Source of the DNA: Prevotella sp.
GTDB lineage: Bacteria > Bacteroidota > Bacteroidia > Bacteroidales > Bacteroidaceae
Assembly (NCBI GenBank): GCA_024682415.1
Contig: JAIKZG010000019.1
Coordinates: 1 to 64,000, forward strand
DNA: 64,000 nt
Reading direction: 5' to 3'
In this document: positions 24,254-34,079 of the stretch, piece by piece
Numbering within the stretch: the stretch's first letter is position 1
Layout: every line of letters starts with the position of its first letter
The notes under the pieces: model-generated
Told to the model about the DNA's origin: nothing
Databases searched by the model: none
Seen by the model: the letters and a program-made list of their open reading frames with translations, nothing else
Program-made: the position numbers and the translations under genes

Positions 24254-25585
24254 ATGAGTAACACTAACAAACAGAATGGACGTATAATAGCAATAGTGAC
24301 TTGCATGTTCCTATACGCCATGATTGCATTTGTGACCAACCTTGCCGCACCTGTAGGCAATGTATGGAAGAACCAAGAAGGAATCGATGGTTCCAACATG
24401 CTCGGCATGATGGGTAACATGATGAACTTCCTCGCCTATCTCTTTATGGGTATCCCTGCCGGCAAAATGCTGAAGACAAAGGGATATAAGACAACTGCCC
24501 TCATAGGCATTGCTGTAGGCTTCGTCGGAGTTTTAATTCAGTTTATCTCCGGACTTGGAGATATGGGCAAGATAGCAGGACTGCCTACGGCATTCTTCGT
24601 TTATCTGCTCGGAGCATTCATCAGCGGTTTCTCCGTTTGTCTGCTCAACACAGTTGTTAACCCTATGCTCAACGTGATTGGCGGCGGTGGCAATCGTGGC
24701 AACCAGCTAAACCTCGTGGGCGGCACGCTCAATTCTTTGGCAGGAACATTGACTCCAATGCTTGTTGGTTTGCTCGTAGGCGCCGTAACGAAAGATACGG
24801 TAATGGCAGACATCAACATGGTGCTTTACATCGCTATGACAGTATTTGCCGCTGCCTTTGTGGTATTGGTTTTCATTCCTATCGAAAACCCTACGTCAAC
24901 GGTAAAGGAAACTGTAATGGAACATTCACCATGGGCTTTCCGCCACTGTATGCTCGGCGTTATAGGTATATTCTTCTATGTAGGTATTGAAATCGGCATT
25001 CCGGGCACTTTGAATTTCTACCTCACCGACCCTGATACAGGCGCGTTTAAGATTCTCGGACTTTACCCTGAGTCGGCAGCGAGTATCGCGGGATTTGTGG
25101 TAGCTTCTTATTGGCTTTTGATGCTCGTGGGACGAATGATAGGCAGTTTCATCGGAGGAAGCGTTTCAAGCAGAATGATGCTTGCCGTGACCACCGCCAC
25201 TGCCATCGTGCTCATCATAGCAGCAATGGCATCGCCTATGCAGACCACAGTGCCTATGCCTGTATTTACGGGGTCTACTTTCGAAATGGCAACAGTGCCT
25301 GTAGCTGCTCTTCTGCTCGTGCTCTGCGGATTGTGTACATCAATCATGTGGTCGAGCATATTCAATCTTTCTATTGAAGGTTTGGGCAAATACACAGAGG
25401 CTGCGTCGGGCATATTCATGATGATGGTAGTAGGTGGTGGCATCATGCCGTTGTTGCAGAACGCCGTAGCCGATAAGGCAGGATTCATGGCATCTTACAT
25501 CGTGCCTGTTCTGAGCCTTGCTTATCTGTGCTTCTACGCTCTCATCGGAAGTAAGAACGTAAACAAGGATATCCCTGTAGAATAA
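24254..25585 (+). CDS. MFS sugar transporter, likely galactose/glucose-proton symporter
   Basis: 443 aa with about 12 hydrophobic segments. The first begins at IIAIVTCMFLYAMIAFV, and the cytoplasmic loop between helices 6 and 7 includes PIENPTSTVKETV. It belongs to the FucP/GluP side of the major facilitator superfamily. The substrate galactose is inferred from its place between galM and galK, with 48 and 53 nt gaps. It acts in the inner membrane. Confidence 0.85.
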   Translation: MSNTNKQNGRIIAIVTCMFLYAMIAFVTNLAAPVGNVWKNQEGIDGSNMLGMMGNMMNFLAYLFMGIPAGKMLKTKGYKTTALIGIAVGFVGVLIQFISGLGDMGKIAGLPTAFFVYLLGAFISGFSVCLLNTVVNPMLNVIGGGGNRGNQLNLVGGTLNSLAGTLTPMLVGLLVGAVTKDTVMADINMVLYIAMTVFAAAFVVLVFIPIENPTSTVKETVMEHSPWAFRHCMLGVIGIFFYVGIEIGIPGTLNFYLTDPDTGAFKILGLYPESAASIAGFVVASYWLLMLVGRMIGSFIGGSVSSRMMLAVTTATAIVLIIAAMASPMQTTVPMPVFTGSTFEMATVPVAALLLVLCGLCTSIMWSSIFNLSIEGLGKYTEAASGIFMMMVVGGGIMPLLQNAVADKAGFMASYIVPVLSLAYLCFYALIGSKNVNKDIPVE

Positions 25586-25638
25586 GAGAAATTTGTATAA
25601 CATATATTCAAAACTAACTAAAAATTTAATAATATAAT

Positions 25639-26799
25639 ATGGACATAGAATTCGTAAGAAGCCGCTTCATTAAGCATTTCGATGGCAAGACAGGAAATAT
25701 TTATTTCTCTCCTGGTCGTGTAAACCTCATCGGTGAGCACACCGACTACAATGGAGGATTCGTATTCCCTGGTGCTGTAGACAAAGGAATCATGGCAGAA
25801 GTAAGACCTAACGGAACTGACACCGTAATGTGCTACTCTATCGACCTGAAAGACAGAGTGGAATTTAAGGTAGACGATCCTAACGGCCCTCACACTTCAT
25901 GGGCAAGATATATATATGGTATAGTACAGGAAATGAAGAAACTCGGCGTGCCTGTAAAGGGCTTCAACATCGCTTTCGCAGGTGATGTGCCATTGGGCGC
26001 AGGAATGTCTTCTTCAGCAGCCATGGAGAGCTGCTTCGCGTGCGCTCTCAACGACCTTTTTGGCGACAACAAGGTATCTAAGTGGGATATGGCGTTGGCT
26101 GGTCAGGCTACAGAGCACAACTACTGCGGAGTAAACTGTGGAATTATGGATCAGTTCGCAAGCGTATTCGGCGAGGAAGGCAAACTTATGCGCCTCGACT
26201 GCCGCAGCCGCGAATTTGAGTATTTCCCATTCAATCCACAGGGTTATAAGCTTGTTTTGCTCGACTCAAAGGTAAAGCATGAACTTGCTTCTTCTGCTTA
26301 CAACGACCGTCGCAAGAGCTGCGAGAATGTTGTTGCTGCATTGCAGAAGCATTTCGCTGACCGCAAGTTTGAAACTCTGCGCGATGCCAACTGGGACGAC
26401 CTTGAAGCTGTAAAGGCTGAAGTAAGCGCTGAAGATTACAAGCGTGCTCACTTCGTATTAGGCGAAGTAGACCGCGTGCTTGCCGTTTCAGACGCTTTGA
26501 ACAAGGGCGATTATGAAACAGTAGGAAAGAAGATGTATGAAACTCATGAAGGACTGAGCAAGGAATATGAAGTTTCATGCGAAGAGCTCGACTACCTCAA
26601 CAGCATTGCCAAGCTCGACGGCGTTACAGGCAGCAGAATAATGGGCGGTGGCTTCGGTGGCTGCACCATAAATCTTGTGAAAGACGAGTTGTATGATAAG
26701 TTTATTACCGACGCACGTCAGAAATACGTTGCTCGCTTCGGACACGAGCCAGCTGTTTACGACGTAGTAATCGGCAAAGGCTCACACAAAGTGTGCTAA
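25639..26799 (+). CDS. galK: Galactokinase
   Basis: 386 aa. GHMP kinase. The galactokinase signature GRVNLIGEHTDYNGG is at residues 26-40, the ATP loop PLGAGMSSSAAM near 120, and the third motif MGGGFGGCTINLV near 338. It phosphorylates galactose at C1 with ATP. galT and galE are not in the window, so galactose 1-phosphate must be handled by genes elsewhere. Confidence 0.96.
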   Translation: MDIEFVRSRFIKHFDGKTGNIYFSPGRVNLIGEHTDYNGGFVFPGAVDKGIMAEVRPNGTDTVMCYSIDLKDRVEFKVDDPNGPHTSWARYIYGIVQEMKKLGVPVKGFNIAFAGDVPLGAGMSSSAAMESCFACALNDLFGDNKVSKWDMALAGQATEHNYCGVNCGIMDQFASVFGEEGKLMRLDCRSREFEYFPFNPQGYKLVLLDSKVKHELASSAYNDRRKSCENVVAALQKHFADRKFETLRDANWDDLEAVKAEVSAEDYKRAHFVLGEVDRVLAVSDALNKGDYETVGKKMYETHEGLSKEYEVSCEELDYLNSIAKLDGVTGSRIMGGGFGGCTINLVKDELYDKFITDARQKYVARFGHEPAVYDVVIGKGSHKVC

Positions 26800-26846
26800 G
26801 ACTTAGCATATCTACACTAATACTTTTTTTACAAGAGAAAACAGAA

Positions 26847-28004
26847 ATGAATTTAAAATCAATATTATCATGCGGAGCGGTGGCAATGATTGCCACCCTC
26901 TCTGCTTGTTCAGGCAACGGCCTGACACAATCAGGTTTAGACCCAGTTAAGTTTGATACTACTATCAACCAGAAACCAGTAAAACTTTATGTTTTGAAAA
27001 ACGCCAACGACATGGAAGTTTGCATCACCAACTTCGGCGGACGCGTTGTTTCAATCACAGTGCCTAACAAGAATGGCGCTCCTACTGATGTGGTTTTGGG
27101 CTACGACAACATAAAGCAATATGCCGACTCTGTAAACTCTCCAAGCGATTTCGGTGCCGCTATCGGACGATATGCCAACCGCATCAACAAAGGTCAGCTG
27201 ACTATCGGCGGAGAAAAGATACAGTTGCCTACCAACAACTTCGGTCATTGTCTTCATGGCGGCCCTTCAGGTTGGCAATATCAAGTGTATGACGCTAATC
27301 AGACAAGCGATTCTACACTTGTATTGACTTACAAGTCACCAGACGGCGACAACAATTTCCCTGGAAATGTAGACGTGAAAGTTACATTCACCGTAAAGAG
27401 CGACAACACTCTCGACGAGACAATGGAAGCCACTACAGACAAGGAGACAGTCATCAACATGACCAACCACTCTTACTTCAACCTCAGTGGCGACCCTTCA
27501 AAGCCAGGCACAAACATGGTGCTTTGGGTGAATGCAGATAAGTTCACTCCATCAGACTCTACCTACATGACGACAGGTGAGCTGCGCGATGTATATGGCA
27601 CTCCTATGGACTTCACAAAGAAGCACGCGCTGTATGAAACCATCGGCGACACTTCTTTCGAGCAGATAAAGAACGCACAGGGCTATGACCACAACTGGTG
27701 CCTCAACACTTACAAAGATGGTAAGGGCGACGACACAAAGGTCTGCGCAAGCCTTTATTCACCAGAGTCAGGCATCTACATGGAAATGTTTACCAATGAG
27801 CCAGGCGTGCAGGTATATACCGGCAATTTCCTCGGCACAGGCGTAAAGGGCAAGCATGGCATTGCTTATCCTAAGCAGGCTTCTGTCTGCTTAGAAAGCC
27901 AGAAATATCCAGACTCTCCAAACAAGAAGGACTGGCCTTCTCCATACCTCAAACCGGGCGAGAAGTATTTCAGCCATGTAGCATATAGATTCAGCATCAA
28001 GTAA
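26847..28004 (+). CDS. Aldose 1-epimerase, exported lipoprotein form
   Basis: 385 aa from the ATG at 26847, which gives a clear lipoprotein signal (MNLKSILSCGAVAMI, lipobox LSAC). The frame remains open upstream into galK but that part lacks family features. Mutarotase motifs are intact: GRYANRINKGQL, NNFGHCLHGGPSGW, INMTNHSYFNLSG, GYDHNW, CLESQKYPDSPN. The enzyme should work in the periplasm or at the outer membrane, converting beta-galactose released by surface glycosidases to the transported anomer. It is the last gene of the operon and is followed by a strong terminator. Confidence 0.93.
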   Translation: MNLKSILSCGAVAMIATLSACSGNGLTQSGLDPVKFDTTINQKPVKLYVLKNANDMEVCITNFGGRVVSITVPNKNGAPTDVVLGYDNIKQYADSVNSPSDFGAAIGRYANRINKGQLTIGGEKIQLPTNNFGHCLHGGPSGWQYQVYDANQTSDSTLVLTYKSPDGDNNFPGNVDVKVTFTVKSDNTLDETMEATTDKETVINMTNHSYFNLSGDPSKPGTNMVLWVNADKFTPSDSTYMTTGELRDVYGTPMDFTKKHALYETIGDTSFEQIKNAQGYDHNWCLNTYKDGKGDDTKVCASLYSPESGIYMEMFTNEPGVQVYTGNFLGTGVKGKHGIAYPKQASVCLESQKYPDSPNKKDWPSPYLKPGEKYFSHVAYRFSIK

Positions 28005-28030
28005 AGGATATTAACTACAGCAATATAATA

Positions 28031-28070
28031 AGCCGCAAACGTGATAAAACTCGTTTGCGGCTATTTTTAT
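28031..28070 (+). terminator. Intrinsic terminator of the galactose operon
   Basis: AGCCGCAAACG (28031-28041) pairs with CGTTTGCGGCT (28052-28062), followed by ATTTTTATT. Confidence 0.9.
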
Positions 28071-28134
28071 TAGGATTTTTCCATGCACGCTTCGCTATAC
28101 ATTACCATCCGTCTTTTAAAAGTTCTTTTTAAAA

Positions 28135-28169
28135 GCGGTGCGCTAACTCTCACGAGCTACGCACCGCCG
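28135..28169 (-). terminator. GC-rich hairpin downstream of fimbrillin gene 3
   Basis: GCGGTGCG and CGCACCGC arms lie about 50 bases past the stop codon of fimbrillin 3, facing the convergent galactose operon terminator. The T tract is weak. Confidence 0.5.
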
Positions 28170-28214
28170 GCTATAAACTTAGCTTTATGAAGCTATGAAA
28201 ATATCTTTATTTAA

Positions 28215-29855
28215 TTAAAATGCTAACATTGGACGAACCTTTAAAGAGCTATTTGCCTTATTACCTTTAGGAGCAAAGAAATCACATAATGTTCCAAAAT
28301 ATTGATATACAGCTGTTGATTCATTTGCTTCCAAACAAGTCCAAGTTGACCCCCATGCATCATATTGACTTCCAATAGGACTTAAAGCTGTATTTATATT
28401 ATTAGTTAATGTTGCAGTTGAAGTATTTACACACCATGTATTTTTACCTGCACCATAAGCATATGCCGTTGTTCCTTTTCCTATATTAATCATAAACTCT
28501 CTAATTTGACCAGATGTAGGCATATACCAACCAGAGCTGCCACCTCCTGCTGCCACTTCCGAGAACTTAACGCAGGCAAAAAATGCTGGATAATTTGCAG
28601 AATTAAAGTCTCCGCTCTTTGTTACATAGCTTGTATATGTATATCCATCCATATCTTTAACTATCTCATTCGGGTCATCAGTCATAGACCATTGGCGTGG
28701 CATTATGGTTTTATTTGTTATCGTAGACCATGCATATGTATTATCTGTTTCTCTTATACACCACGCATAGCCTGTGGTCCAACCATGTGATTTATCTGTA
28801 ACACTTGTTGTTAGAGTATAAATTAGTGCAGACGGAGTAATACCTTTACTTTTAGCGGTAGAAACGGCAGAGCTCGTTCCATCTATAACAACTCCCTGCC
28901 CATTTGCATAAGTGCCATAGAAGTCGCCGATAGCAATATTATCACCTGAAGAATAACCTATTGTCAAATACTTGGCCGCGTTTATATTCACTGTCGCTGT
29001 ATATATATTGTTTGCTGTATAACTACGGGATGTCATCGTTGCCGTATAAGTTGTTCCACCGACATTAACCAAGAATGTCATTACAGCAGACTGAGGAATT
29101 ATACAAGCTTCATAAACACCCGTACTTTTCTTGTGCATTACAATATCACTTGCACTGCCTGTCGCTGTTAATGCACCATTACTGCCTACAGTTCCACTAA
29201 GCTTTGTACCTCTCAATGTCACGCTGTTTATCGTGCTATTATTAAGGTAGCCCGGATTATTCACATTTACCGTCACACATATTTTTGCTATCTTATGGCT
29301 CAGACTTATACTGTTGGTTTCGTTAGAATGAAGGACAGTTCCGCTACCATACATGAAGTCACTATTTTTGAAATTTGCATCATTATTTTGTGAAGCACTC
29401 ACTGAGCATGCTGTGCCAACTACATCGCCACTTGTAGATGGATACCACGCATTCACCGTTAAAGGATTAAGAGTGGTAAAATAATAGGGTGCAGAACTCG
29501 TCATTACTGCCGATACGCCATTACCACCAATCGTATACTGATAATATTTGCCACCCACCTGAATAGTTACGCCTTCATTACCACTCCATGTAGGAGTATC
29601 GTCAAGAGGAGCACGAGATATTTCACCCACACCTATCTCTAATTCCTTCGTATGCATAATATCGGCAATTACCGTATCTGTATCAAATTGTATACATCGA
29701 GTATCAACATTCATAGCTTCTGAACGCAAAATACTTGCATCAAGAAATAAAGCCTTACCTTTTTCCGTAATTATTTCATCAGAAGAAGAGCAAGCTGTGA
29801 ACATCATAGCTACAAAAGCCATGAGCATTTCAAAATAAAATTGTTTCGTTTTCAT
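28215..29855 (-). CDS. Fimbrillin-family surface lipoprotein with C-terminal lectin-like domain (copy 3)
   Basis: 546 aa from the ATG at 29855. The start is chosen because a perfect AGGAGG sits 6 nt ahead and the lipoprotein signal (lipobox FTAC, Cys22) begins right there; the frame is open further upstream, but inside the leader. Such a strong Shine-Dalgarno sequence is unusual for Bacteroidota. The N-terminal half is nearly collinear with copy 2 (GEISRAPLDDTPTW; VNAWYPSTSG; SLSHKIAK). The C-terminal domain has SSGWYMPTSGQIREF and ends VRPMLAF, but is much diverged from copy 2, so the exposed lectin-like half changes faster than the fimbrillin half. Likely an adhesin or minor fimbrial subunit. 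Confidence 0.82.
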   Translation of the reverse strand: MKTKQFYFEMLMAFVAMMFTACSSSDEIITEKGKALFLDASILRSEAMNVDTRCIQFDTDTVIADIMHTKELEIGVGEISRAPLDDTPTWSGNEGVTIQVGGKYYQYTIGGNGVSAVMTSSAPYYFTTLNPLTVNAWYPSTSGDVVGTACSVSASQNNDANFKNSDFMYGSGTVLHSNETNSISLSHKIAKICVTVNVNNPGYLNNSTINSVTLRGTKLSGTVGSNGALTATGSASDIVMHKKSTGVYEACIIPQSAVMTFLVNVGGTTYTATMTSRSYTANNIYTATVNINAAKYLTIGYSSGDNIAIGDFYGTYANGQGVVIDGTSSAVSTAKSKGITPSALIYTLTTSVTDKSHGWTTGYAWCIRETDNTYAWSTITNKTIMPRQWSMTDDPNEIVKDMDGYTYTSYVTKSGDFNSANYPAFFACVKFSEVAAGGGSSGWYMPTSGQIREFMINIGKGTTAYAYGAGKNTWCVNTSTATLTNNINTALSPIGSQYDAWGSTWTCLEANESTAVYQYFGTLCDFFAPKGNKANSSLKVRPMLAF

Positions 29856-30172
29856 ATTCATCCTCCTTGAGTTTTGATTATTTGTTTCGATTTCTGTTGG
29901 TGGAGAAGAAAAGCATAGTATTACGACTTGTGACATATAAAAACGATGCGTGGGCAATTTTCATATATCTATTCTCAAACAGGTTCTGGAATACCCATGA
30001 CAACAACAGATACAGAAAATATGCCCACGCTATACGCAGACATTAATCTATTACCTTTTGTTCTGTTGCAATTAGAATTTTCCAGATTCGTTTGAGAGAA
30101 CAAGATAATAGCAATGCTATTTCTAAACCAATAAGGCACGCTACACCCAAACATAAGGTGCTACGCACATTC
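29856..30172 (-). promoter_or_regulatory. Structured 5' leader of fimbrillin gene 3
   Basis: About 317 nt, homologous to leaders 1 and 2. Helix A: GCGTGGGCA (29948-29956) with TGCCCACGC (30022-30030), then TTTTC (29958-29962) with GAAAA (30015-30019) and TATCT (29966-29970) with AGATA (30008-30012). Helix B: TCTCAAAC (29973-29980) with GTTTGAGA (30090-30097), and TCTGGAA (29985-29991) with TTCCAGA (30080-30086). Hairpin ATAGC-AAT-GCTAT (30108-30120) has lost one loop base but kept its stem. Confidence 0.7.
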
Positions 30173-30178
30173 TACTTG

Positions 30179-30208
30179 CAAATATAAACCTTATTTTTAA
30201 ATCCACAA
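30179..30208 (-). promoter_or_regulatory. Promoter of fimbrillin gene 3
   Basis: Minus-strand TTG (30206-30208), 19-nt spacer, TATATTTG (30179-30186), the same as at the other two fimbrillin genes. Transcription start near 30172. Confidence 0.75.
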
Positions 30209-30237
30209 GCAAAAAAGAAGAAAAATCTAAAAAACAA

Positions 30238-30430
30238 GATTTCGCTACACAACTCTGCAAGATAATCTTAAAATGAAGATTTCGCTGCACAACTCTGCAG
30301 ACAAATCCTAAAATGAAGATTTCGCTGCACAACTCTACAGAGAAATCTTAAAATGAAGATTTCGCTGCACAACTCTACAGACAAATCCTAAAAATGAGAT
30401 TTCGCTACACAACTCTACAGACAAATCCAC
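30238..30430. repeat. Tandem array of five 40-bp units upstream of fimbrillin gene 3
   Basis: TTCGCT recurs at 30241, 30281, 30321, 30361 and 30401. The unit is GATTT-CGC-TGCACAACTCTGCA-GAC-AAATC plus a 10-bp AT-rich spacer CTAAAATGAA. GATTT/AAATC and TGCA/TGCA form nested inverted repeats around a 6-bp centre. It lies about 30 bp upstream of the fimbrillin 3 promoter and ends at the clpB terminator. The same family is at 51.7-52.4 kb and as one unit at 59.75 kb. Confidence 0.9.
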
Positions 30431-30455
30431 CATTTATCTTTTCTTGAGGAACAAA

Positions 30456-30490
30456 AAGCGCGACACTCTCGCAATGAGGATGTCGCGCTT
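30456..30490 (-). terminator. Intrinsic terminator of clpB
   Basis: AAGCGCGACA (30456-30465) pairs with TGTCGCGCTT (30481-30490); the minus strand continues TTTGTTCC. Confidence 0.8.
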
Positions 30491-30539
30491 CACGCTTTTT
30501 ACATATATATGTATTATGTCTTTAAACACATATTCCACA

Positions 30540-33128
30540 TCAGTTGCGGAAGACAAGCTGACCGTCGAAAGCATCGACAATGATTGGCTTATCTGGCAAG
30601 ACTTGCTCGGCAAGCAACTTCTTTGAAAGGTCGTTGAGCACATAGTTCTGAATGGCACGTTTTACAGGGCGCGCGCCAAACTCCGGGTCGTAGCCAGCGT
30701 CGGCAAGAGCGCTGATAGCCTGTGGCGTCCACTCAAGAGTGAAGCCCTGAGGCTCAAGCATACTCTTCACGCGATTCATCTGCAAGGTGACGACATTGCC
30801 TATCTCCTCTCTTGACAACGGAAGGAACATTATTGTTTCGTCGATGCGGTTGAGGAACTCCGGACGGATTGTCTTTTTCAGCATATCCATAACGCCCTGC
30901 TTTGTGGTGTCGATAACCTGATCGCGGTTGCTGTCGTTCATCTCGGCAAACTGGCTTTGAATATACTGGCTGCCGAGATTTGAGGTCATGATGATAATGG
31001 TGTTTTTGAAGTTCACCGTGCGACCTTTATTATCAGTAAGGCGACCATCATCCAACACCTGCAACAAGATGTTAAATACATCAGGATGAGCCTTTTCTAT
31101 CTCATCGAAGAGGATAACGCTATATGGCTTGCGACGCACTGCCTCGGTGAGCTGACCGCCCTCATCGTAGCCTACATATCCAGGAGGCGCACCGATAAGG
31201 CGAGAGACACTGAACTTCTCTTGATACTCACTCATATCAATACGCGTCATCATCTTCTCATCAGAGAACAGATATTCAGCCAATGCCTTGGCAAGCTCTG
31301 TCTTACCCACACCTGTAGTGCCAAGGAATATGAATGAGGCGATAGGTTTGTTAGGATCTTGCAATCCCGCGCGACTGCGACGCACGGCATCACTCACGGC
31401 AGCGATAGCTTCATTCTGACCTATCACACGCTTATGAAGTTCTTCCTCCAAATGAAGCAACTTCTCACGCTCGCTCTGCATCATGCGAGTGACAGGTATG
31501 CCTGTCCAACGGCTTACCACCTCGGCAATATCATCAGCTGTGACTTCCTCTCTTATCATGGCTGTGCCGCCCTGAGTGGCTTTCAGTTGCAACTGAATGT
31601 TGTCTATATCTTGCTGCAACTCTTTGAGCTTGCCATATCTGATTTCTGCCACACGCTCATAATTGCCTTCACGCTCGGCACGCTCAGCCTCAAACTTCAG
31701 ATTCTCAATTTCCTGCTTGTCTTGCTGAATCTTATTCACCAAAGATTTCTCGCTCTGCCATTTAGCACGGAAATCTCTGTCCTGCTCTTTCAATTCGGCA
31801 ATCTCCTTGTCGAGTTGCTGTATCTTCACCGTGTCGTTCTCACGCTTGATAGCCTCACGCTCAATCTCAAGCTGTTTCAGATGGCGAGTAATCTCATCAA
31901 GTTCCTCCGGCACAGAATCACGCTCCATACGCAGTTTCGCTGCAGCCTCATCCATAAGGTCGATAGCCTTATCTGGAAGGAAACGGTCGGAAATGTAACG
32001 CTCTGACAGCTTTACGGCTGCGATGCAGGCGTCATCCTGAATGCGCACTTTATGATGATTCTCATAACGCTCCTTTATACCACGAAGAATGCTTATTGCG
32101 TCGAGTTCATCTGGCTCGTCTACCATAACAGTCTGGAAACGACGTTCCAATGCCTTGTCTTTCTCGAAATATTTCTGATATTCATTCAGAGTAGTAGCAC
32201 CGATGGCACGCAGCTCTCCACGAGCCAAAGCAGGCTTTAAGATATTGGCGGCATCCATTGCGCCCTCACCACCGCCTGCTCCTACAAGAGTATGAATCTC
32301 GTCGATGAAAAGAATGATATTGCCGTCGGCATTCTGCACTTCCTTGATAACGCTCTTTAGGCGTTCCTCAAACTCGCCTTTATATTTTGCTCCAGCCACG
32401 AGAGCGCCCATATCAAGAGAATAGAGTTGCTTGTCTTTCAAATTCTCTGGCACATCACCTCTTACAATACGCTCTGCCAAGCCCTCTACGATGGCAGTCT
32501 TACCTGTGCCCGGCTCACCAAGCAAGATAGGATTATTCTTTGTACGTCGAGAAAGAATCTGAAGCACACGGCGTATCTCCTCATCACGACCGATAACGGG
32601 ATCAAGTTTGCCGTTGCGGGCGTCTTCCACCAAGTTGCGCGCATATTTACTCAGAGCCTGATAGTTTTCGTCTCCGCTCTGGCTCTGCACTTTCTGCCCC
32701 TGTCGTAGTTCGTTAATAGCCTTGCGCATTTCAGCCTCAGCGCAGCCGGCATCTTTCAGAATGCGTGAAGCAGTAGAAGAAACATTGAGCAAAGCCAATA
32801 GTATCGGCTCAATGCTTACAAATTCATCGCCATTCTTCTGAGCTATATCCACTGCCTGCTGAAGCACCTGATTAGTTTCATTACTTATGTATGGCTGTCC
32901 GCCCTGCACCTTTGGCAAATGAGACAATTCGCTTTTCAGCAATATGGCAATCTGATTTGCGTCTACACCTAATTTATTGAAGATGTAGCCCACCACATCC
33001 TTGCCTTTATCCATAATGCCCAAAAGAAGATGAACAGGCTCTATCGCCTGCTGTCCATTCTGCGAAGCGATGTTAGCTGCCTGCTGCACTGCTTCCTGGG
33101 CTTTGATTGTAAATTTGTCGAGTGTCAT
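30540..33128 (-). CDS. clpB: ATP-dependent disaggregase ClpB
   Basis: 862 aa, normal length. Clp N-domain repeats (1-145), first AAA+ with Walker A GEPGTGKT, a long coiled-coil middle domain (about 410-530) and second AAA+ with Walker A GTTGVGKT and motif [13 protein letters not shown]. The middle domain and lack of a ClpP-binding loop separate it from ClpA and ClpC. It rescues aggregated proteins with DnaK after stress. The ribosome site AAAGGAGA lies 7 nt before the ATG. No heat-shock promoter element was recognised. Confidence 0.97.
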   Translation of the reverse strand: MTLDKFTIKAQEAVQQAANIASQNGQQAIEPVHLLLGIMDKGKDVVGYIFNKLGVDANQIAILLKSELSHLPKVQGGQPYISNETNQVLQQAVDIAQKNGDEFVSIEPILLALLNVSSTASRILKDAGCAEAEMRKAINELRQGQKVQSQSGDENYQALSKYARNLVEDARNGKLDPVIGRDEEIRRVLQILSRRTKNNPILLGEPGTGKTAIVEGLAERIVRGDVPENLKDKQLYSLDMGALVAGAKYKGEFEERLKSVIKEVQNADGNIILFIDEIHTLVGAGGGEGAMDAANILKPALARGELRAIGATTLNEYQKYFEKDKALERRFQTVMVDEPDELDAISILRGIKERYENHHKVRIQDDACIAAVKLSERYISDRFLPDKAIDLMDEAAAKLRMERDSVPEELDEITRHLKQLEIEREAIKRENDTVKIQQLDKEIAELKEQDRDFRAKWQSEKSLVNKIQQDKQEIENLKFEAERAEREGNYERVAEIRYGKLKELQQDIDNIQLQLKATQGGTAMIREEVTADDIAEVVSRWTGIPVTRMMQSEREKLLHLEEELHKRVIGQNEAIAAVSDAVRRSRAGLQDPNKPIASFIFLGTTGVGKTELAKALAEYLFSDEKMMTRIDMSEYQEKFSVSRLIGAPPGYVGYDEGGQLTEAVRRKPYSVILFDEIEKAHPDVFNILLQVLDDGRLTDNKGRTVNFKNTIIIMTSNLGSQYIQSQFAEMNDSNRDQVIDTTKQGVMDMLKKTIRPEFLNRIDETIMFLPLSREEIGNVVTLQMNRVKSMLEPQGFTLEWTPQAISALADAGYDPEFGARPVKRAIQNYVLNDLSKKLLAEQVLPDKPIIVDAFDGQLVFRN

Positions 33129-33260
33129 AATTATATCTCCTTTAATTTTTGTTTACGTTATAAATATATAAAGAGGTGAACATCAAAGGTTTAGCGGTAG
33201 CTTCTCCGAATATTTCCCTCTCTACAAAAAGAGGTACAAAAAATATGCCAACACAAAAAA

Positions 33261-33301
33261 GTGTGCCATTTCTGACAAAAACTATGTCAAAAATGGCACA
33301 C
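33261..33301 (-). terminator. Strong intrinsic terminator of the 33.4-kb lipoprotein gene
   Basis: GTGTGCCATTT (33261-33271) pairs with AAATGGCACAC (33291-33301), extended by TGACA/TGTCA inside. The minus strand then reads TTTTTTGTG. Confidence 0.85.
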
Positions 33302-33355
33302 CGCAATTAAAAAGATACGGATTACTATCTATATATAAAGATGTACTTATTTGAT

Positions 33356-33868
33356 TTAATTCTCCTTAGATAACGACAACTTTATCTTGCCAGGAGCAGA
33401 CTGAGCGGCACGAGTATACCACGAGAACACGTCTTTCTCCTGACCATCTCTACCATACAAAACGCCTTGGAATGTGTTTGCGTTAAGATACAAATCATCG
33501 TAATCTATTGTCATGGCATATCTTGAGCCATCGCTGTTATCATATACTATATTAATGTCGCCATGGCGATTTACAGCCCATTCAAAGGTGCGCGCCCATG
33601 CTATCGTGCCATCAGGATTGTAGTCGTTCTGAATGCCGTTGCCGCCATTAGATGTAGTAAGCGTGAAGGAAACGACTGTTTTATAAGACATATTGCCGTC
33701 AGCCACTGTAAACACATCAGTGGTGCCGCTCCATCGACCGCTGATGGTGGCTGCCATTTCCCTTAGCTCATTATCACTGTAACGATAATCATCTTCATCA
33801 CAAGAAATAAGACTGGCTCCGAGGAAGAGCATGAGGGCCATTGAGAATATTAAATATAACTTTTTCAT
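33356..33868 (-). CDS. Small lipoprotein of unknown function
   Basis: 170 aa from the ATG at 33868 (an upstream ATG 9 codons earlier adds a polar segment before the signal). Signal MKKLYLIFSMALMLFLGA with lipobox LISC. The mature part starts with an acidic stretch (DEDDYRYSDNELREM) and continues as a predicted beta-barrel or lipocalin-like fold (SGRWSGTTDVF, FEWAVNRHGDI, FSWYTRAA). Such lipoproteins are common in Bacteroidales and uncharacterised. Single gene with its own terminator. Confidence 0.78.
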   Translation of the reverse strand: MKKLYLIFSMALMLFLGASLISCDEDDYRYSDNELREMAATISGRWSGTTDVFTVADGNMSYKTVVSFTLTTSNGGNGIQNDYNPDGTIAWARTFEWAVNRHGDINIVYDNSDGSRYAMTIDYDDLYLNANTFQGVLYGRDGQEKDVFSWYTRAAQSAPGKIKLSLSKEN

Positions 33869-34002
33869 AATCGTATGTTGTTTATCTGTTATCATAATCT
33901 ATCATATCACCACATTATTATATATATTATAATATGAGATTTTTGTATCGACAAAGGTATAATATATTTTCTCGATTACAAACATATTTTTACTATTCAT
34001 TA

Positions 34003-34033
34003 TAGGGAAATCCCTAATTTATTTGTATCTTTG
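34003..34033 (+). promoter_or_regulatory. gpx-trxB promoter with palindromic operator candidate
   Basis: TATCTTTG (34026-34033) is a good -7 box. The perfect palindrome TAGGGA-AA-TCCCTA (34003-34016) covers the place where the -33 element should be, which has no TTTG. An activator- or repressor-controlled promoter is a fair inference. The regulator is unknown. Confidence 0.5.
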
Positions 34034-34079
34034 CGAAGAATAAAAGACTAAAGACAACACATAAACTTAAAAATAAGAG

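Noticed and set aside
29862..29957. Longer N-terminus of fimbrillin 3
   Set aside because: The extension lies in the conserved leader RNA, and the AGGAGG site and lipoprotein signal point to 29855.
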